From NCBI RefSeq assembly GCF_031582885.1, contig NZ_CP133988.1:62001-126000 (forward strand): 64,000 bases of DNA. Direction: 5' to 3'. Position 1 is the stretch's first letter; the number at the start of each line of letters is the position of its first letter. A program made the position numbers and the translations under genes. Shown here in pieces: positions 37,105 through 44,649 of this stretch. The notes beneath the pieces were generated by a model that did no database searches, was not told the origin of the DNA, and saw only the letters and a list, made by a program, of their open reading frames with translations. This DNA comes from Streptococcus parasanguinis. GTDB taxonomy: Bacteria > Bacillota > Bacilli > Lactobacillales > Streptococcaceae.

Positions 37105-38451
37105 ATGATTCACAATAAAAGTTCATCCATACAAAAACTAGAAAAAGAGGCAAAAATGTTGGAAAATGAGAAAGAAATTAAAAAGTGTTTTTCAAAAAAA
37201 TCTAACTTTTGGGGAATCGACAAATGTGAATTATCTCTCATTGATTTCAACATTGACATTCTCAACTTTACTACTATTAATAGTAAAAAAGATACAAAAG
37301 TATTCTACAACTCTAACCACAAACTTCTTCAAATAGAAATTAAATCTGAAAAATTTGGTAAACTTACTATTTCTTTTGATGAATCGGGATATAAGAAAGA
37401 ATATGCTAGGATAGAATTAATTAATCCGACATTAAATTTCGGAACAGTCGGTATTCACGGAATAAAGCAAAGGTTAGCAAATGCAATCCTATTGATTAAA
37501 AATGAATATGGAATTAGTATTACGTACAAAGATGCTATCTTCAAATTAATCGAACTAGCATTTACTGTTTCATTTGAGAAGAAGCCACATTTACAGGTAA
37601 GACGATTTTTAATAGAATGTCTATCTTTAGGAAGGAGCCCGAATTTTATTCAGCATAAGAATAAAAAAAATAATAGTGAGTACTCAATTCTCACTTGCAA
37701 AAGTAGAAAAGACGCATCATATGTACTTTACAACAAAATTGAAAAAGCTAAGGTTAATCGTCAGATCAGAAGAAAAAATTCTAGTTTAGAGAACGTCGAT
37801 GTTCAAAGATTTGAATTAACACTAAAAAATCAAAAGATCAAACAGGAATTGGGTCTAAATACAATCAATGATCTAACAGATCAAAAAATAATAGAATATT
37901 TAGAGAATCACTTAATGTTGGCTTCTTTGCAATATATCAAAGCTATTAAAAGTTCAATAAAAGAATGTGAAAAAAAACTGCACGACACTTTTTCAAACTA
38001 TAGTTCTCAAAGATATATTCCTCAATTTATTCTCGAGTTAGAAAATTATAGTAGTGAGGAATTAAAACCACTGATGATCGATGAAGAAATTATAACTTTC
38101 ATGAATCCAACTTTTATTAAAAATAAAGCTAGAACAAAAAGAACGTTATTAAAAACATTTCAAAAAGAAAACTGTCAATCACCCCCAATGGTTTCGTGGC
38201 AAGTTCTAGATATTATTAATTTAATGTTTATAAGCTTAGAAGACGCTCGTAATACTGGCCTAGGTTTTCATACCAATTCTACGTCAGTTATTTTCCATAA
38301 AATAAGATTTAAGAACTTTTCTAAGAAAGAAAAACTTAAAACTTTTGAAAAAACAATTAAAAAAATGAAAAGAAATATTGAATATCAAGTTGATTGTAAA
38401 CTTAAAGAGAGATTTTCAAAGAAAAAATTTATCGCTATTTTAGATAATTAA
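37105..38451 (+). CDS. Putative replication-initiation or mobilisation protein of the element
   Basis: 448 aa, very basic. The central region (about residues 60-250), with GIDKCELSLIDFNIDI near the start and KASYVLYNKIEKAKV-like motifs (DASYVLYNK), recalls Rep_trans/MobT-like plasmid initiators, but similarity is weak and I cannot point to a certain catalytic Tyr. The ribosome-binding site is GAAAGGAAA. It is upstream of excisionase and integrase, the usual order in integrative mobilisable elements. I rate the functional call as tentative. Confidence 0.5.
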   Translation: MIHNKSSSIQKLEKEAKMLENEKEIKKCFSKKSNFWGIDKCELSLIDFNIDILNFTTINSKKDTKVFYNSNHKLLQIEIKSEKFGKLTISFDESGYKKEYARIELINPTLNFGTVGIHGIKQRLANAILLIKNEYGISITYKDAIFKLIELAFTVSFEKKPHLQVRRFLIECLSLGRSPNFIQHKNKKNNSEYSILTCKSRKDASYVLYNKIEKAKVNRQIRRKNSSLENVDVQRFELTLKNQKIKQELGLNTINDLTDQKIIEYLENHLMLASLQYIKAIKSSIKECEKKLHDTFSNYSSQRYIPQFILELENYSSEELKPLMIDEEIITFMNPTFIKNKARTKRTLLKTFQKENCQSPPMVSWQVLDIINLMFISLEDARNTGLGFHTNSTSVIFHKIRFKNFSKKEKLKTFEKTIKKMKRNIEYQVDCKLKERFSKKKFIAILDN

Positions 38452-38502
38452 AATAGAGTAGATAATCCCAAAAACGCCTGCATTTCAGCAAGCATTTAAA
38501 AA

Positions 38503-38607
38503 TATGTACACAAAGGTGGTGTACATAAGGAGGAAAAAAATGAATCAGCGGAAAATAAAAAGGTTATCAATTCTAGCGTCCAAACCAACATTGATAACCC
38601 CAAAAAT
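38503..38607. promoter_or_regulatory. Two palindromes around a micro-ORF upstream of the excisionase
   Basis: TATGTACAC/GTGTACATA (38503-38527) precedes the micro-ORF. GGTTATCAA/TTGATAACC (38570-38607) lies inside it. They are candidate operator and RNA hairpin elements for control of xis and int. Confidence 0.55.
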
Positions 38608-38659
38608 CAACAAAAATAGCACAACTATTTCTGTTGTTGCTATTATCTCACAATATTAA
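38540..38659 (+). CDS. Possible micro-protein or leader peptide upstream of xis
   Basis: 39 codons starting MNQRKIKRLSILASKP. It has a very strong ribosome-binding site (AAGGAGG seven bases before ATG). A 9-bp inverted repeat lies within the frame. It is basic and has no recognised homologue. It may be a leader peptide whose translation affects the hairpin, or a small DNA-binding protein. Confidence 0.45.
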   Translation: MNQRKIKRLSILASKPTLITPKINKNSTTISVVAIISQY

Positions 38660-38684
38660 AGATTACTCAAGAAAGGTGAGCAAT

Positions 38685-38945
38685 ATGCAAGTTATCCTAC
38701 CCGATGAACAAATTCATCAAATTAAACGGTTGTTAGGCAATCTAATTGAACAAGAAATTAAAAACAAATTGCACAATAGTCATTTTGACAGCCCTTTTTT
38801 AAATAAGAAACAAACCTGTGACTATCTAGGAATTTCAAACAATACACTGGATTCTTGGATAAAAAAGGGATTACCCGTTATTCGAGTTGGAAAAACCGTT
38901 CGATTTGATAAAACAGAAATCAATCGCTGGTTACAAAATCAGTAG
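38685..38945 (+). CDS. xis: Excisionase-type helix-turn-helix protein (Xis)
   Basis: 86 aa. The C-terminal MerR-like winged helix (residues ~33-86, LNKKQTCDYLGISNNTLDSWIKKGLPVIRVGKTVRFDKTEI) matches DNA-binding excisionases. It should bend att DNA and direct the neighbouring integrase towards excision. The start at 38685 has AAAGGTGAG upstream; the longer frame from 38634 does not. It is 70 bp before int. Confidence 0.85.
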   Translation: MQVILPDEQIHQIKRLLGNLIEQEIKNKLHNSHFDSPFLNKKQTCDYLGISNNTLDSWIKKGLPVIRVGKTVRFDKTEINRWLQNQ

Positions 38946-38953
38946 CATTATAA

Positions 38954-38985
38954 CCGTGGTTTGATATAATTAAGCCACGGTATTT
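38954..38985 (+). terminator. Hairpin between xis and int
   Basis: ACCGTGG/CCACGGT with a TATTTTT tail, and a TATAAT-like box in the loop. It could limit read-through into int. Confidence 0.6.
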
Positions 38986-39015
38986 TTCTAGCTCAATTCA
39001 AAAAAGGAGAATACT

Positions 39016-40233
39016 ATGTCAATTACAAAAACTAAAAATGGAACTTATCGCTTACGTATCTATATCCCAGAAGAAGTCAAATCATCATTGGGAATTGATA
39101 AAAAAGTGATTGAAAAACGTTTCAAACTAAGGAGTGAGGCTAAAAAATACGAACTTGAATTACAAAACAGGATTGATAAAATTTTAAGCGGAGATTCAAC
39201 CTCATTGGAAACAAATGGTTCAATCCTCTTTTCCGATTTTTATCACAATATTTGGTGGGAATCCTATAAAGCAGGTCAAACAACATCTACCACAAAACCA
39301 CCTTCACAAGCTACTATTGACGGTACTGAAATTGTCTTTAGAAAACATATCCTCCCCTTGCTTGGAAATTATCCTATTGATTTTCTTAATCAAAATAAGC
39401 AAGTTGTACTAAATTTATTGACTCAAAAGGCTGAAGAATATGCAAATTTCAAAGTTATCAGGAGCTACGTTAACTCTATCTTTGACTGGGCAGAAGAATT
39501 AGAGTATATCGAAACTAATCGCCTATCAAAAACTATAAGCCGTATCAAAGCCACTAAGAAAATCAAGCTACAGGAATCTAAAAAAGATGAAGATTTATAT
39601 CTATCTCAAGAAGAACTTCAAGCATGGTTTACAGCTTTTGAAAAGGATTTGGAGACTGAAAAAATTCTATTCAAAGACTATGTTTTGTTCTATACTACCT
39701 TCTTTTTAGGAGATAGAAAGTCAGAGAGCTACGCTTTGCAATGGAAACATATTGATTTCAAAAATCAACAAATTCAATTGCTTCAAGCCTTAGATCGATA
39801 TAAAAATCGAAAGTCAACTAAAGGGAATAAAAAGACGATTTTTTCGATTCCACAAGAACTTACCGACTTGTTAAATTCTTGGAAGAAGCAACAAAAATCT
39901 GAACTGGCTTCATTTAACATCATGCAAACTCCTGAACAGTATGTTTTTACGTATATTGATACAAAGGGAAATGTAAACAGTTGTCTCCATGCTGATTATC
40001 TTAACAACAAGATGAAATCTGTTAAGCGTCGACATCCAGAACTCGCACATGCAACCCCTCATAAATTACGACATACAGGAGCTACACTCGCTAAACAGGC
40101 TGGAACCTCTATGGAAGCTATTTCTGAAGCACTCACTCATAGTGATACGATTACAACTAAGACTTATGTCAACACTTCAAACGTAATCCCAATGGCTGTT
40201 GGAGAAATTGCCTTTCGTAATCTTAAAAAGTAA
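39016..40233 (+). CDS. int: Site-specific tyrosine integrase (rpsI-targeting)
   Basis: 405 aa. An N-terminal arm-binding domain (AP2-like, residues 1-60: TKTKNGTYRLRIYIP) is followed by a core-binding domain and a catalytic domain. Catalytic residues are Arg in LGDRKSESYAL (about 233), HKLRH (about 348) and Tyr384 in TTKTYVN. It stops 110 bp from the rpsI stop, the attL core. GGTGTGAA repeats directly after the stop and at the far end are the probable arm sites. The ribosome-binding site is AAAAAAGGAGAA. It should catalyse insertion and, with Xis, excision of the element. Confidence 0.95.
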   Translation: MSITKTKNGTYRLRIYIPEEVKSSLGIDKKVIEKRFKLRSEAKKYELELQNRIDKILSGDSTSLETNGSILFSDFYHNIWWESYKAGQTTSTTKPPSQATIDGTEIVFRKHILPLLGNYPIDFLNQNKQVVLNLLTQKAEEYANFKVIRSYVNSIFDWAEELEYIETNRLSKTISRIKATKKIKLQESKKDEDLYLSQEELQAWFTAFEKDLETEKILFKDYVLFYTTFFLGDRKSESYALQWKHIDFKNQQIQLLQALDRYKNRKSTKGNKKTIFSIPQELTDLLNSWKKQQKSELASFNIMQTPEQYVFTYIDTKGNVNSCLHADYLNNKMKSVKRRHPELAHATPHKLRHTGATLAKQAGTSMEAISEALTHSDTITTKTYVNTSNVIPMAVGEIAFRNLKK

Positions 40234-40234
40234 T

Positions 40235-40307
40235 GGTGTGAATTTGGTGTGAAAAGTGGTGTGAATTTTGCTAAAAATCATCAAAAAAACACTCCATGGT
40301 GTGAACC
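40235..40307. promoter_or_regulatory. Integrase arm-type sites at the right end (attL side)
   Basis: GGTGTGAA occurs at 40235, 40246, 40258 and 40298. The last is in the loop of the rpsI terminator. The motif returns at the opposite end of the element (15936, and inverted at 15987). Confidence 0.75.
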
Positions 40308-40318
40308 ATGAAGTGTTT
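40287..40318 (-). terminator. Terminator of rpsI, supplied by the element
   Basis: AAACACT..ATGG/CCAT..AGTGTTT hairpin with a T7 run on the minus strand. It lies on the element side of the att core, so the element replaces the host terminator on insertion. Confidence 0.85.
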
Positions 40319-40343
40319 CGAAACGTTGATATAATCGTATTGA

Positions 40344-40393
40344 TTAACGTTTTGAGAATTGTGAAGCTTTACGGGCTTTCTTAAGACCTGGTT
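40344..40393 (-). repeat. att core inside rpsI (site h, attL)
   Basis: The last ~16 codons of rpsI. GCTTTCTTAAGACCTGGTT is shared with sites c, d and f. Confidence 0.9.
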
Positions 40394-40736
40394 TCTTACG
40401 TTCAACTTTACGTGAGTCACGTGTAAGAAGTCCTGCGCGTTTCAATGAATCGCGGAAGTCTGGGTCTACTTGAAGAAGGGCACGAGCGATACCGTGACGG
40501 ATAGCTCCTGCTTGACCAGCGTATCCACCACCTACAACGTTAACGAAAACGTCGTATGAACCTGCAGTTGAAGTAACTGCGAATGGTTGGTTGATTACAA
40601 GACGAAGGTCAGCGTGTGGGATGTACTCTTCAACATCTTTTTTGTTAACAGTGATTTTACCAGTTCCTGGAACAAGGCGAACGCGTGCAACAGCGTTTTT
40701 ACGACGTCCAGTACCTGCATATTGTGCTTGTGACAT
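40344..40736 (-). CDS. rpsI: 30S ribosomal protein S9
   Basis: 130 aa, full length, ending with the conserved [12 protein letters not shown] whose final Lys-Arg reaches the P-site tRNA. It is co-transcribed with rplM 18 bp upstream. Its last codons are supplied by the integrated element, since older versions of the 3' end are found at the other att sites. The protein sequence is kept unchanged by synonymous differences. Confidence 0.99.
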   Translation of the reverse strand: MSQAQYAGTGRRKNAVARVRLVPGTGKITVNKKDVEEYIPHADLRLVINQPFAVTSTAGSYDVFVNVVGGGYAGQAGAIRHGIARALLQVDPDFRDSLKRAGLLTRDSRKVERKKPGLKKARKASQFSKR

Positions 40737-40754
40737 ACTTTATTGTTCCTTTCC

Positions 40755-41201
40755 TTAGATAAGTCCTGAAATATCAAGAACTTCTGGTTGTTGTGCAGCG
40801 TGAGTGTGCTCAGCTCCAACGAATACTTTCAATTTCATACCTTGAGCGCGGCCAAGAGTATTGTGTGGAAGCATACCTTTAACTGATTTCTCGATCAAAC
40901 GTACTGCATTTTTAGAACGAAGTTCACCAGCAGAGATTGATTTCAATCCACCTGGGTGGTTTGAGTGAGTGTAGTAGATCTTATCAGTTGCTTTTTTACC
41001 AGTCAATTTAACTTTTTCAGCATTGATAACGATTACGAAGTCACCTGTATCAGTGTGAGGTGTGAATGTTGGTTTGTTTTTTCCGCGAAGCACGCTAGCA
41101 ACAACTGCTGAAAGGCGTCCAAGAGGTACATCAGTTGCGTCAACAACGTACCATTTGCGTTCTACTTGGCCTGGTTTAGCCATGAATGTAGTTTTGTTCA
41201 T
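40755..41201 (-). CDS. rplM: 50S ribosomal protein L13
   Basis: 148 aa, with the conserved [19 protein letters not shown] and [14 protein letters not shown] ([17 protein letters not shown]) motifs. It is an early assembly protein of the large subunit. The start has a GGAGAAATC ribosome-binding site. It heads the rplM-rpsI operon with a structured L13 leader and a sigma-A promoter. Confidence 0.99.
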   Translation of the reverse strand: MNKTTFMAKPGQVERKWYVVDATDVPLGRLSAVVASVLRGKNKPTFTPHTDTGDFVIVINAEKVKLTGKKATDKIYYTHSNHPGGLKSISAGELRSKNAVRLIEKSVKGMLPHNTLGRAQGMKLKVFVGAEHTHAAQQPEVLDISGLI

Positions 41202-41214
41202 GATTTCTCCTATA

Positions 41215-41312
41215 TGAATGTCGTTTTTGTTTACAGGGCGGATGTTCCGGTCCGCAAGTTATTTGAAAGGTTCCGGGGCCTTACAAATGGGGTAAACAAT
41301 ACCGCCTACTAT
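41215..41312 (-). promoter_or_regulatory. L13 leader (ribosomal protein autoregulatory RNA)
   Basis: About 100 nt between the promoter and rplM, with stems GTTTAC/GTAAAC closing the structure, GGCCCCGGAACC and TTGCGGACCGGAACATCCGC inside. Position and composition match the L13 leader known in Firmicutes, through which L13 controls its own operon. Confidence 0.75.
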
Positions 41313-41342
41313 TGTATCAAAATTCTAAGATAAAAGTCAACC
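41313..41342 (-). promoter_or_regulatory. Promoter of rplM-rpsI
   Basis: TTGACT and TACAAT separated by 18 bases on the minus strand. Confidence 0.75.
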
Positions 41343-41353
41343 GATTTGGAAAA

Positions 41354-42217
41354 TTATTTGCGATTTTCTTTTCCAATGACAAATCCGATCAAGGAATTCG
41401 GGCCGACGTGGGCTGAAATAACCGGTCCAAGAGGCATCACGAGAACTTCATCGATGCCTTCAAGCGCAAGCATTTCTTGCTTCAGTGCTTCGGCTCCTTC
41501 TAGATCGTTGGTATAAGATACCAAGGCTGTGCTTTCACCGATATCTGCTTTGATCAGCTCCAGTAATTCCCGGACAGCTTTTTTGCGTCCCCGAACCTTG
41601 CTAATAGGGACTAATTTCCCTTCCGCATCTATCCAGAGAATGGGTTTGATGCTGGCCAAACTTCCCATGATCGCGGCACTTTTTGAGAGACGGCCGCCAC
41701 GCATGAGGTGGTAGAGGTCATCAACTAGGAAATAAGTCCGCAGTTTTGGCGCTAGGTCCATGATTTCTTCTTTGGCTTCTGCTAATGAACGACCTGCATC
41801 ACGCGCAGCTACTGCTCGCATGACCAGATAACCCTCTCCAATCCCAGCAGCCTTCTGATCGACAATCTCGATCACGGCTTCCGGGTAGTCTTCTAAAACC
41901 AGGTCTCGTGCCATGACTGCACTCTGATAGGTCCCAGATAAGACTGATGAAAAGGCCACATAAAGCAGATCTTTTCCTTCTTTGGCAAATTGTTTAAAGG
42001 TTTCCTGAAATTGGCCCACATTGACCTGACTGGTTGTCGGTTTGGCCCCATTTTTCATGGCTTCTAAAAGCTCCGGGCTGGTCAATTGAGCTTGGCCTAC
42101 TGTCTGGTAAACCGTCCCATCTAACTCAATGGTCAAGCCAAGAATGGTCACCTGATGTTCCTTGGCCCAGTTTTGGTCTAAATCTGCGGTCGAATCGGTT
42201 AAAATAGCAAATGTCAT
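41354..42217 (-). CDS. DegV family fatty-acid-binding protein
   Basis: 287 aa, with the DegV N-terminal motif [11 protein letters not shown], the fatty-acid-contacting region TSQVNVGQF and [22 protein letters not shown]. DegV/FakB proteins hold a fatty acid for phosphorylation by FakA, which feeds exogenous fatty acids into phospholipids. Its start meets the stop of the NYN-domain gene at base 42217, so they are coupled. Confidence 0.92.
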   Translation of the reverse strand: MTFAILTDSTADLDQNWAKEHQVTILGLTIELDGTVYQTVGQAQLTSPELLEAMKNGAKPTTSQVNVGQFQETFKQFAKEGKDLLYVAFSSVLSGTYQSAVMARDLVLEDYPEAVIEIVDQKAAGIGEGYLVMRAVAARDAGRSLAEAKEEIMDLAPKLRTYFLVDDLYHLMRGGRLSKSAAIMGSLASIKPILWIDAEGKLVPISKVRGRKKAVRELLELIKADIGESTALVSYTNDLEGAEALKQEMLALEGIDEVLVMPLGPVISAHVGPNSLIGFVIGKENRK

Positions 42218-42729
42218 TACTTGTCTCCCATCATTTCTTGTAATTGTCGCAATACTTCGTGATCGAGCGGTCGCATGGGTGGTTTTTGATCGTTAACCAC
42301 TCGCTGCGCTTGATTGAGGTTTCCTTTGACGACTGCGACCCGTTTTTCTAACTCTCTGGCAGATACCCGAAGAGCTCCTTGAGCAAAGACGGTCCATTGC
42401 TCATTTAAGTCACTGGTCGCTACTGATACTTGGTGGAGGGGCGTGTTAAGCTCTGCCGCCAAGCGCTCGATATAGTCATCTGCCGTCTCATCCTCACCGG
42501 TAAAGACCACCTGAACATTGAACTCCTCATAGGTCTGCCGCACTCCTGGCATATACTGGGCATCAAAGACACAGATGACTTCGATTCCTTCAAAGCTAGC
42601 ATAGTGGCTCAGTTTTTGCAGGAGGATATTGCGGGCTGCATCGAGCTCACTTTTTTGAAAGAGCTGGCGGGTCTCCTGCCAAAAGGCAATCATATTATAG
42701 CCGTCAACCAATAAGATTTTTCGTTTCAT
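42217..42729 (-). CDS. YacP-like NYN-domain RNase
   Basis: 170 aa. The NYN (PIN-like) fold shows the acidic residues in [12 protein letters not shown] (N-terminus), CVFDAQY and [11 protein letters not shown]. YacP (Rae1) relatives cut ribosome-associated mRNA. It lies between rlmB and degV, in the mrnC/cysS-rlmB-yacP neighbourhood common in Firmicutes. It is 18 bp after rlmB. Confidence 0.88.
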   Translation of the reverse strand: MKRKILLVDGYNMIAFWQETRQLFQKSELDAARNILLQKLSHYASFEGIEVICVFDAQYMPGVRQTYEEFNVQVVFTGEDETADDYIERLAAELNTPLHQVSVATSDLNEQWTVFAQGALRVSARELEKRVAVVKGNLNQAQRVVNDQKPPMRPLDHEVLRQLQEMMGDK

Positions 42730-42747
42730 ATCATTGCCTTTCTAGGA

Positions 42748-43476
42748 TTATAGTCGATTGCGAAAGACCTCATACATAAGGATGGCTGCTGCCACACTGG
42801 CATTGAGGCTTTGCACATGACCATTCATGGGAATGGTGATCATCTCATCGACTTGTTTTTTGATATTGGCTGAGATCCCTTTTCCTTCATTGCCAATGAT
42901 CAAGGCTAACTTGCCAGCCGTATTCCACTGATGAGATGGCGTGCCGTTCATGTCGGTTCCAAAGATCCAGAAGCCCTCTTCCTTTAGCTTGTCTAAGGTT
43001 TGGCTAAGATTGGTCACACGCGCAATGGGAATGTGTTCCACTGCTCCGGTAGAAGTTTTTGACACCACTGGGGTCACCCCAACCGCTCGGTGCTTAGGAA
43101 TGATGACTCCTGAGACATTGGTCGCATCAGCTGTCCGCAAGATAGATCCAAGATTGTGCGGATCTGTTAAGCCATCGAGAATCAATAAAAGCGGGTTCTC
43201 TTCTTGGGCTGTCTGTTTCAGAATCGCTGCCAAGTCGGTGTAAGCAAAGGCTGCCACTCGAAGAACAAAGCCTTGGTGAACAGCTCCTTCTGTCATTTCC
43301 TGCAGGGTTTTCTTTGGCGTCCAAGAAATCGACACTTTTTTCTCAGCTGCTAAGGCCTTGATCTTGTCGACATTTTTCCCTCGGAGATCTTCTTGAATAT
43401 ATAATTTATTGCCTGTATTGGCTTGTAAAGCCTCGGTGACTGCGTGGACACCGTATACGATATCGTTATTTTCCAT
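42748..43476 (-). CDS. rlmB: 23S rRNA (guanosine-2'-O)-methyltransferase RlmB
   Basis: 242 aa SPOUT methyltransferase. The N-terminal rRNA-binding domain (VYGVHAVTEAL) is followed by the knotted domain with DPHNLGSILRTADA, LIIGNEGKGIS and IPMNGHVQSLNASVA. It methylates G2251 in the 23S peptidyl-transferase loop. I take the ATG at 43476. An extended -10 (TGGTATACT) lies only five bases before it, so the mRNA may be leaderless. The 43518 start would lie upstream of that promoter. Confidence 0.93.
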   Translation of the reverse strand: MENNDIVYGVHAVTEALQANTGNKLYIQEDLRGKNVDKIKALAAEKKVSISWTPKKTLQEMTEGAVHQGFVLRVAAFAYTDLAAILKQTAQEENPLLLILDGLTDPHNLGSILRTADATNVSGVIIPKHRAVGVTPVVSKTSTGAVEHIPIARVTNLSQTLDKLKEEGFWIFGTDMNGTPSHQWNTAGKLALIIGNEGKGISANIKKQVDEMITIPMNGHVQSLNASVAAAILMYEVFRNRL

Positions 43477-43572
43477 AGAACTAGTATACCACAAGAAAGG
43501 AGGAAGAGGCCAATTCATGATATAATGAAATCAAATCTATCTCAATGAACGAACCAAACTAGAAAGGAAGCC

Positions 43573-44535
43573 ATGCCTCTTTTTCAACGAACCATCAAGC
43601 TCACCTTGGCCACCTGTTTAGCAGCGGCCCTTGCTTATGCTCTAGGCTTGACCTATGCCATCTCAGCTGGCGTCATTGCCATCTTGAGTATCTCGGATAC
43701 GCGTCGCAGTACCATCAAGCAAGCCTACCAGCGCTTTATGTCGACCTTGCTGGCCCTTGTGATCGGAAGTATCGCTTTTTCCTTTTTTGGATTCAACCTT
43801 TGGGCACTGGGAGTCTTTATCGCTCTCTATGTTCCTTGTGCCTTTCTAATGGGCTGGCAGATCGGCATCACCCCTAGTACGGTCCTCGTCACCCATCTCT
43901 TGATTGAGCAGTCTACTTCCTGGGGGCTCTTGCTCAATGAACTTGCCCTCTTTTTAATCGGGACCAGCTTTGCCCTGCTGGCCAATCTCTATATGCCTTC
44001 TAATCAGGCTGCGATTGATCACTACCATGATGTTGTCGAAGACCAACTGAAAAAGATCCTTGGTCGTTTTGCGGAATTACTTGGTAAAGGGGATGGTCGC
44101 AACGATGCCCGCTTGATCAAGGAATTGGATGGTATCCTAAAGGACGCTTTAAATCTCGTTTATCTGGACCATTCCAACCACCTCTTTCATCAAACCAACT
44201 ACCACATTCACTACTTCGAAATGCGCAAGCGTCAAAACGACATCCTGCGGGATATGGCAGAAAACGTCAACCGCTGTCAGTTAGCAGCGAGTGAAAGTAT
44301 GATCCTGGCTCAACTTTTTAAGAAGACTGCGCAACAGTTAAGTCAGGAAAATCCTGCCCAAGATCTTCTAGATGATATTACTCAGTATTTGGCGATCTTC
44401 CGCGAACGGCCCTTGCCCAAGACTCGGGAAGAATTCGAAACACGCGCCACCTTGCTTCAACTCTTAAGAGATTTAGAAACCTTCATTCAGGTAAAGGTTG
44501 ATTTTTACCAACAATTTCATCAGGAGACAGTATAG
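43573..44535 (+). CDS. FUSC/aromatic acid exporter family protein
   Basis: 320 aa. Four to five membrane segments (residues ~10-145) match the ArAE/FUSC N-terminal domain (SISDTRRSTIKQAYQRF), followed by a cytoplasmic helical domain of the ArAE_1_C type. Relatives export aromatic carboxylic acids, but the substrate here is unknown. Divergent from rlmB, with a terminator 10 bp after the stop. Confidence 0.85.
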   Translation: MPLFQRTIKLTLATCLAAALAYALGLTYAISAGVIAILSISDTRRSTIKQAYQRFMSTLLALVIGSIAFSFFGFNLWALGVFIALYVPCAFLMGWQIGITPSTVLVTHLLIEQSTSWGLLLNELALFLIGTSFALLANLYMPSNQAAIDHYHDVVEDQLKKILGRFAELLGKGDGRNDARLIKELDGILKDALNLVYLDHSNHLFHQTNYHIHYFEMRKRQNDILRDMAENVNRCQLAASESMILAQLFKKTAQQLSQENPAQDLLDDITQYLAIFRERPLPKTREEFETRATLLQLLRDLETFIQVKVDFYQQFHQETV

Positions 44536-44541
44536 ACAGAG

Positions 44542-44573
44542 AAGCCCTTGCCAAATGCAAAGGCTTCTTTATC
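44542..44573 (+). terminator. Terminator of the FUSC-type gene
   Basis: AAGCCCTTGC/GCAAAGGCTT hairpin followed by CTTTAT. Confidence 0.75.
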
Positions 44574-44649
44574 GCGGTAACTGTTGAAAACGCTTTCCTA
44601 AAATGGTATACTAGAACAAGAAAATAACTTTTTAAGGAGGGTCTTCTAT

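Larger units (their letters stand above)
15779..40393. mobile_element. 24.5-kb integrative element inserted at the 3' end of rpsI
   Basis: Bounded by direct repeats of the rpsI 3' end (15779-15830 and 40344-40393). It carries a tyrosine integrase next to the right end, an excisionase and a putative replication/mobilisation protein. GGTGTGAA arm-type repeats lie inside both ends (15936-15997 and 40235-40307). Cargo: PezAT-Gabija-orf196, a lanthipeptide cluster, a SEC10/PgrA surface protein and an atypical recombinase. No type IV secretion genes are seen, so it is at most mobilisable. It could also be a satellite-type island. Confidence 0.85.

Noticed and set aside
15779..40393. Complete integrative conjugative element
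   Set aside because: No VirB4/VirD4-type ATPases or other mating-pair genes are visible between the att sites; it is at most mobilisable.
15779..40393. Intact prophage
   Set aside because: No capsid, terminase, portal, tail or lysis genes are seen; only an integrase, excisionase and Rep-like gene.
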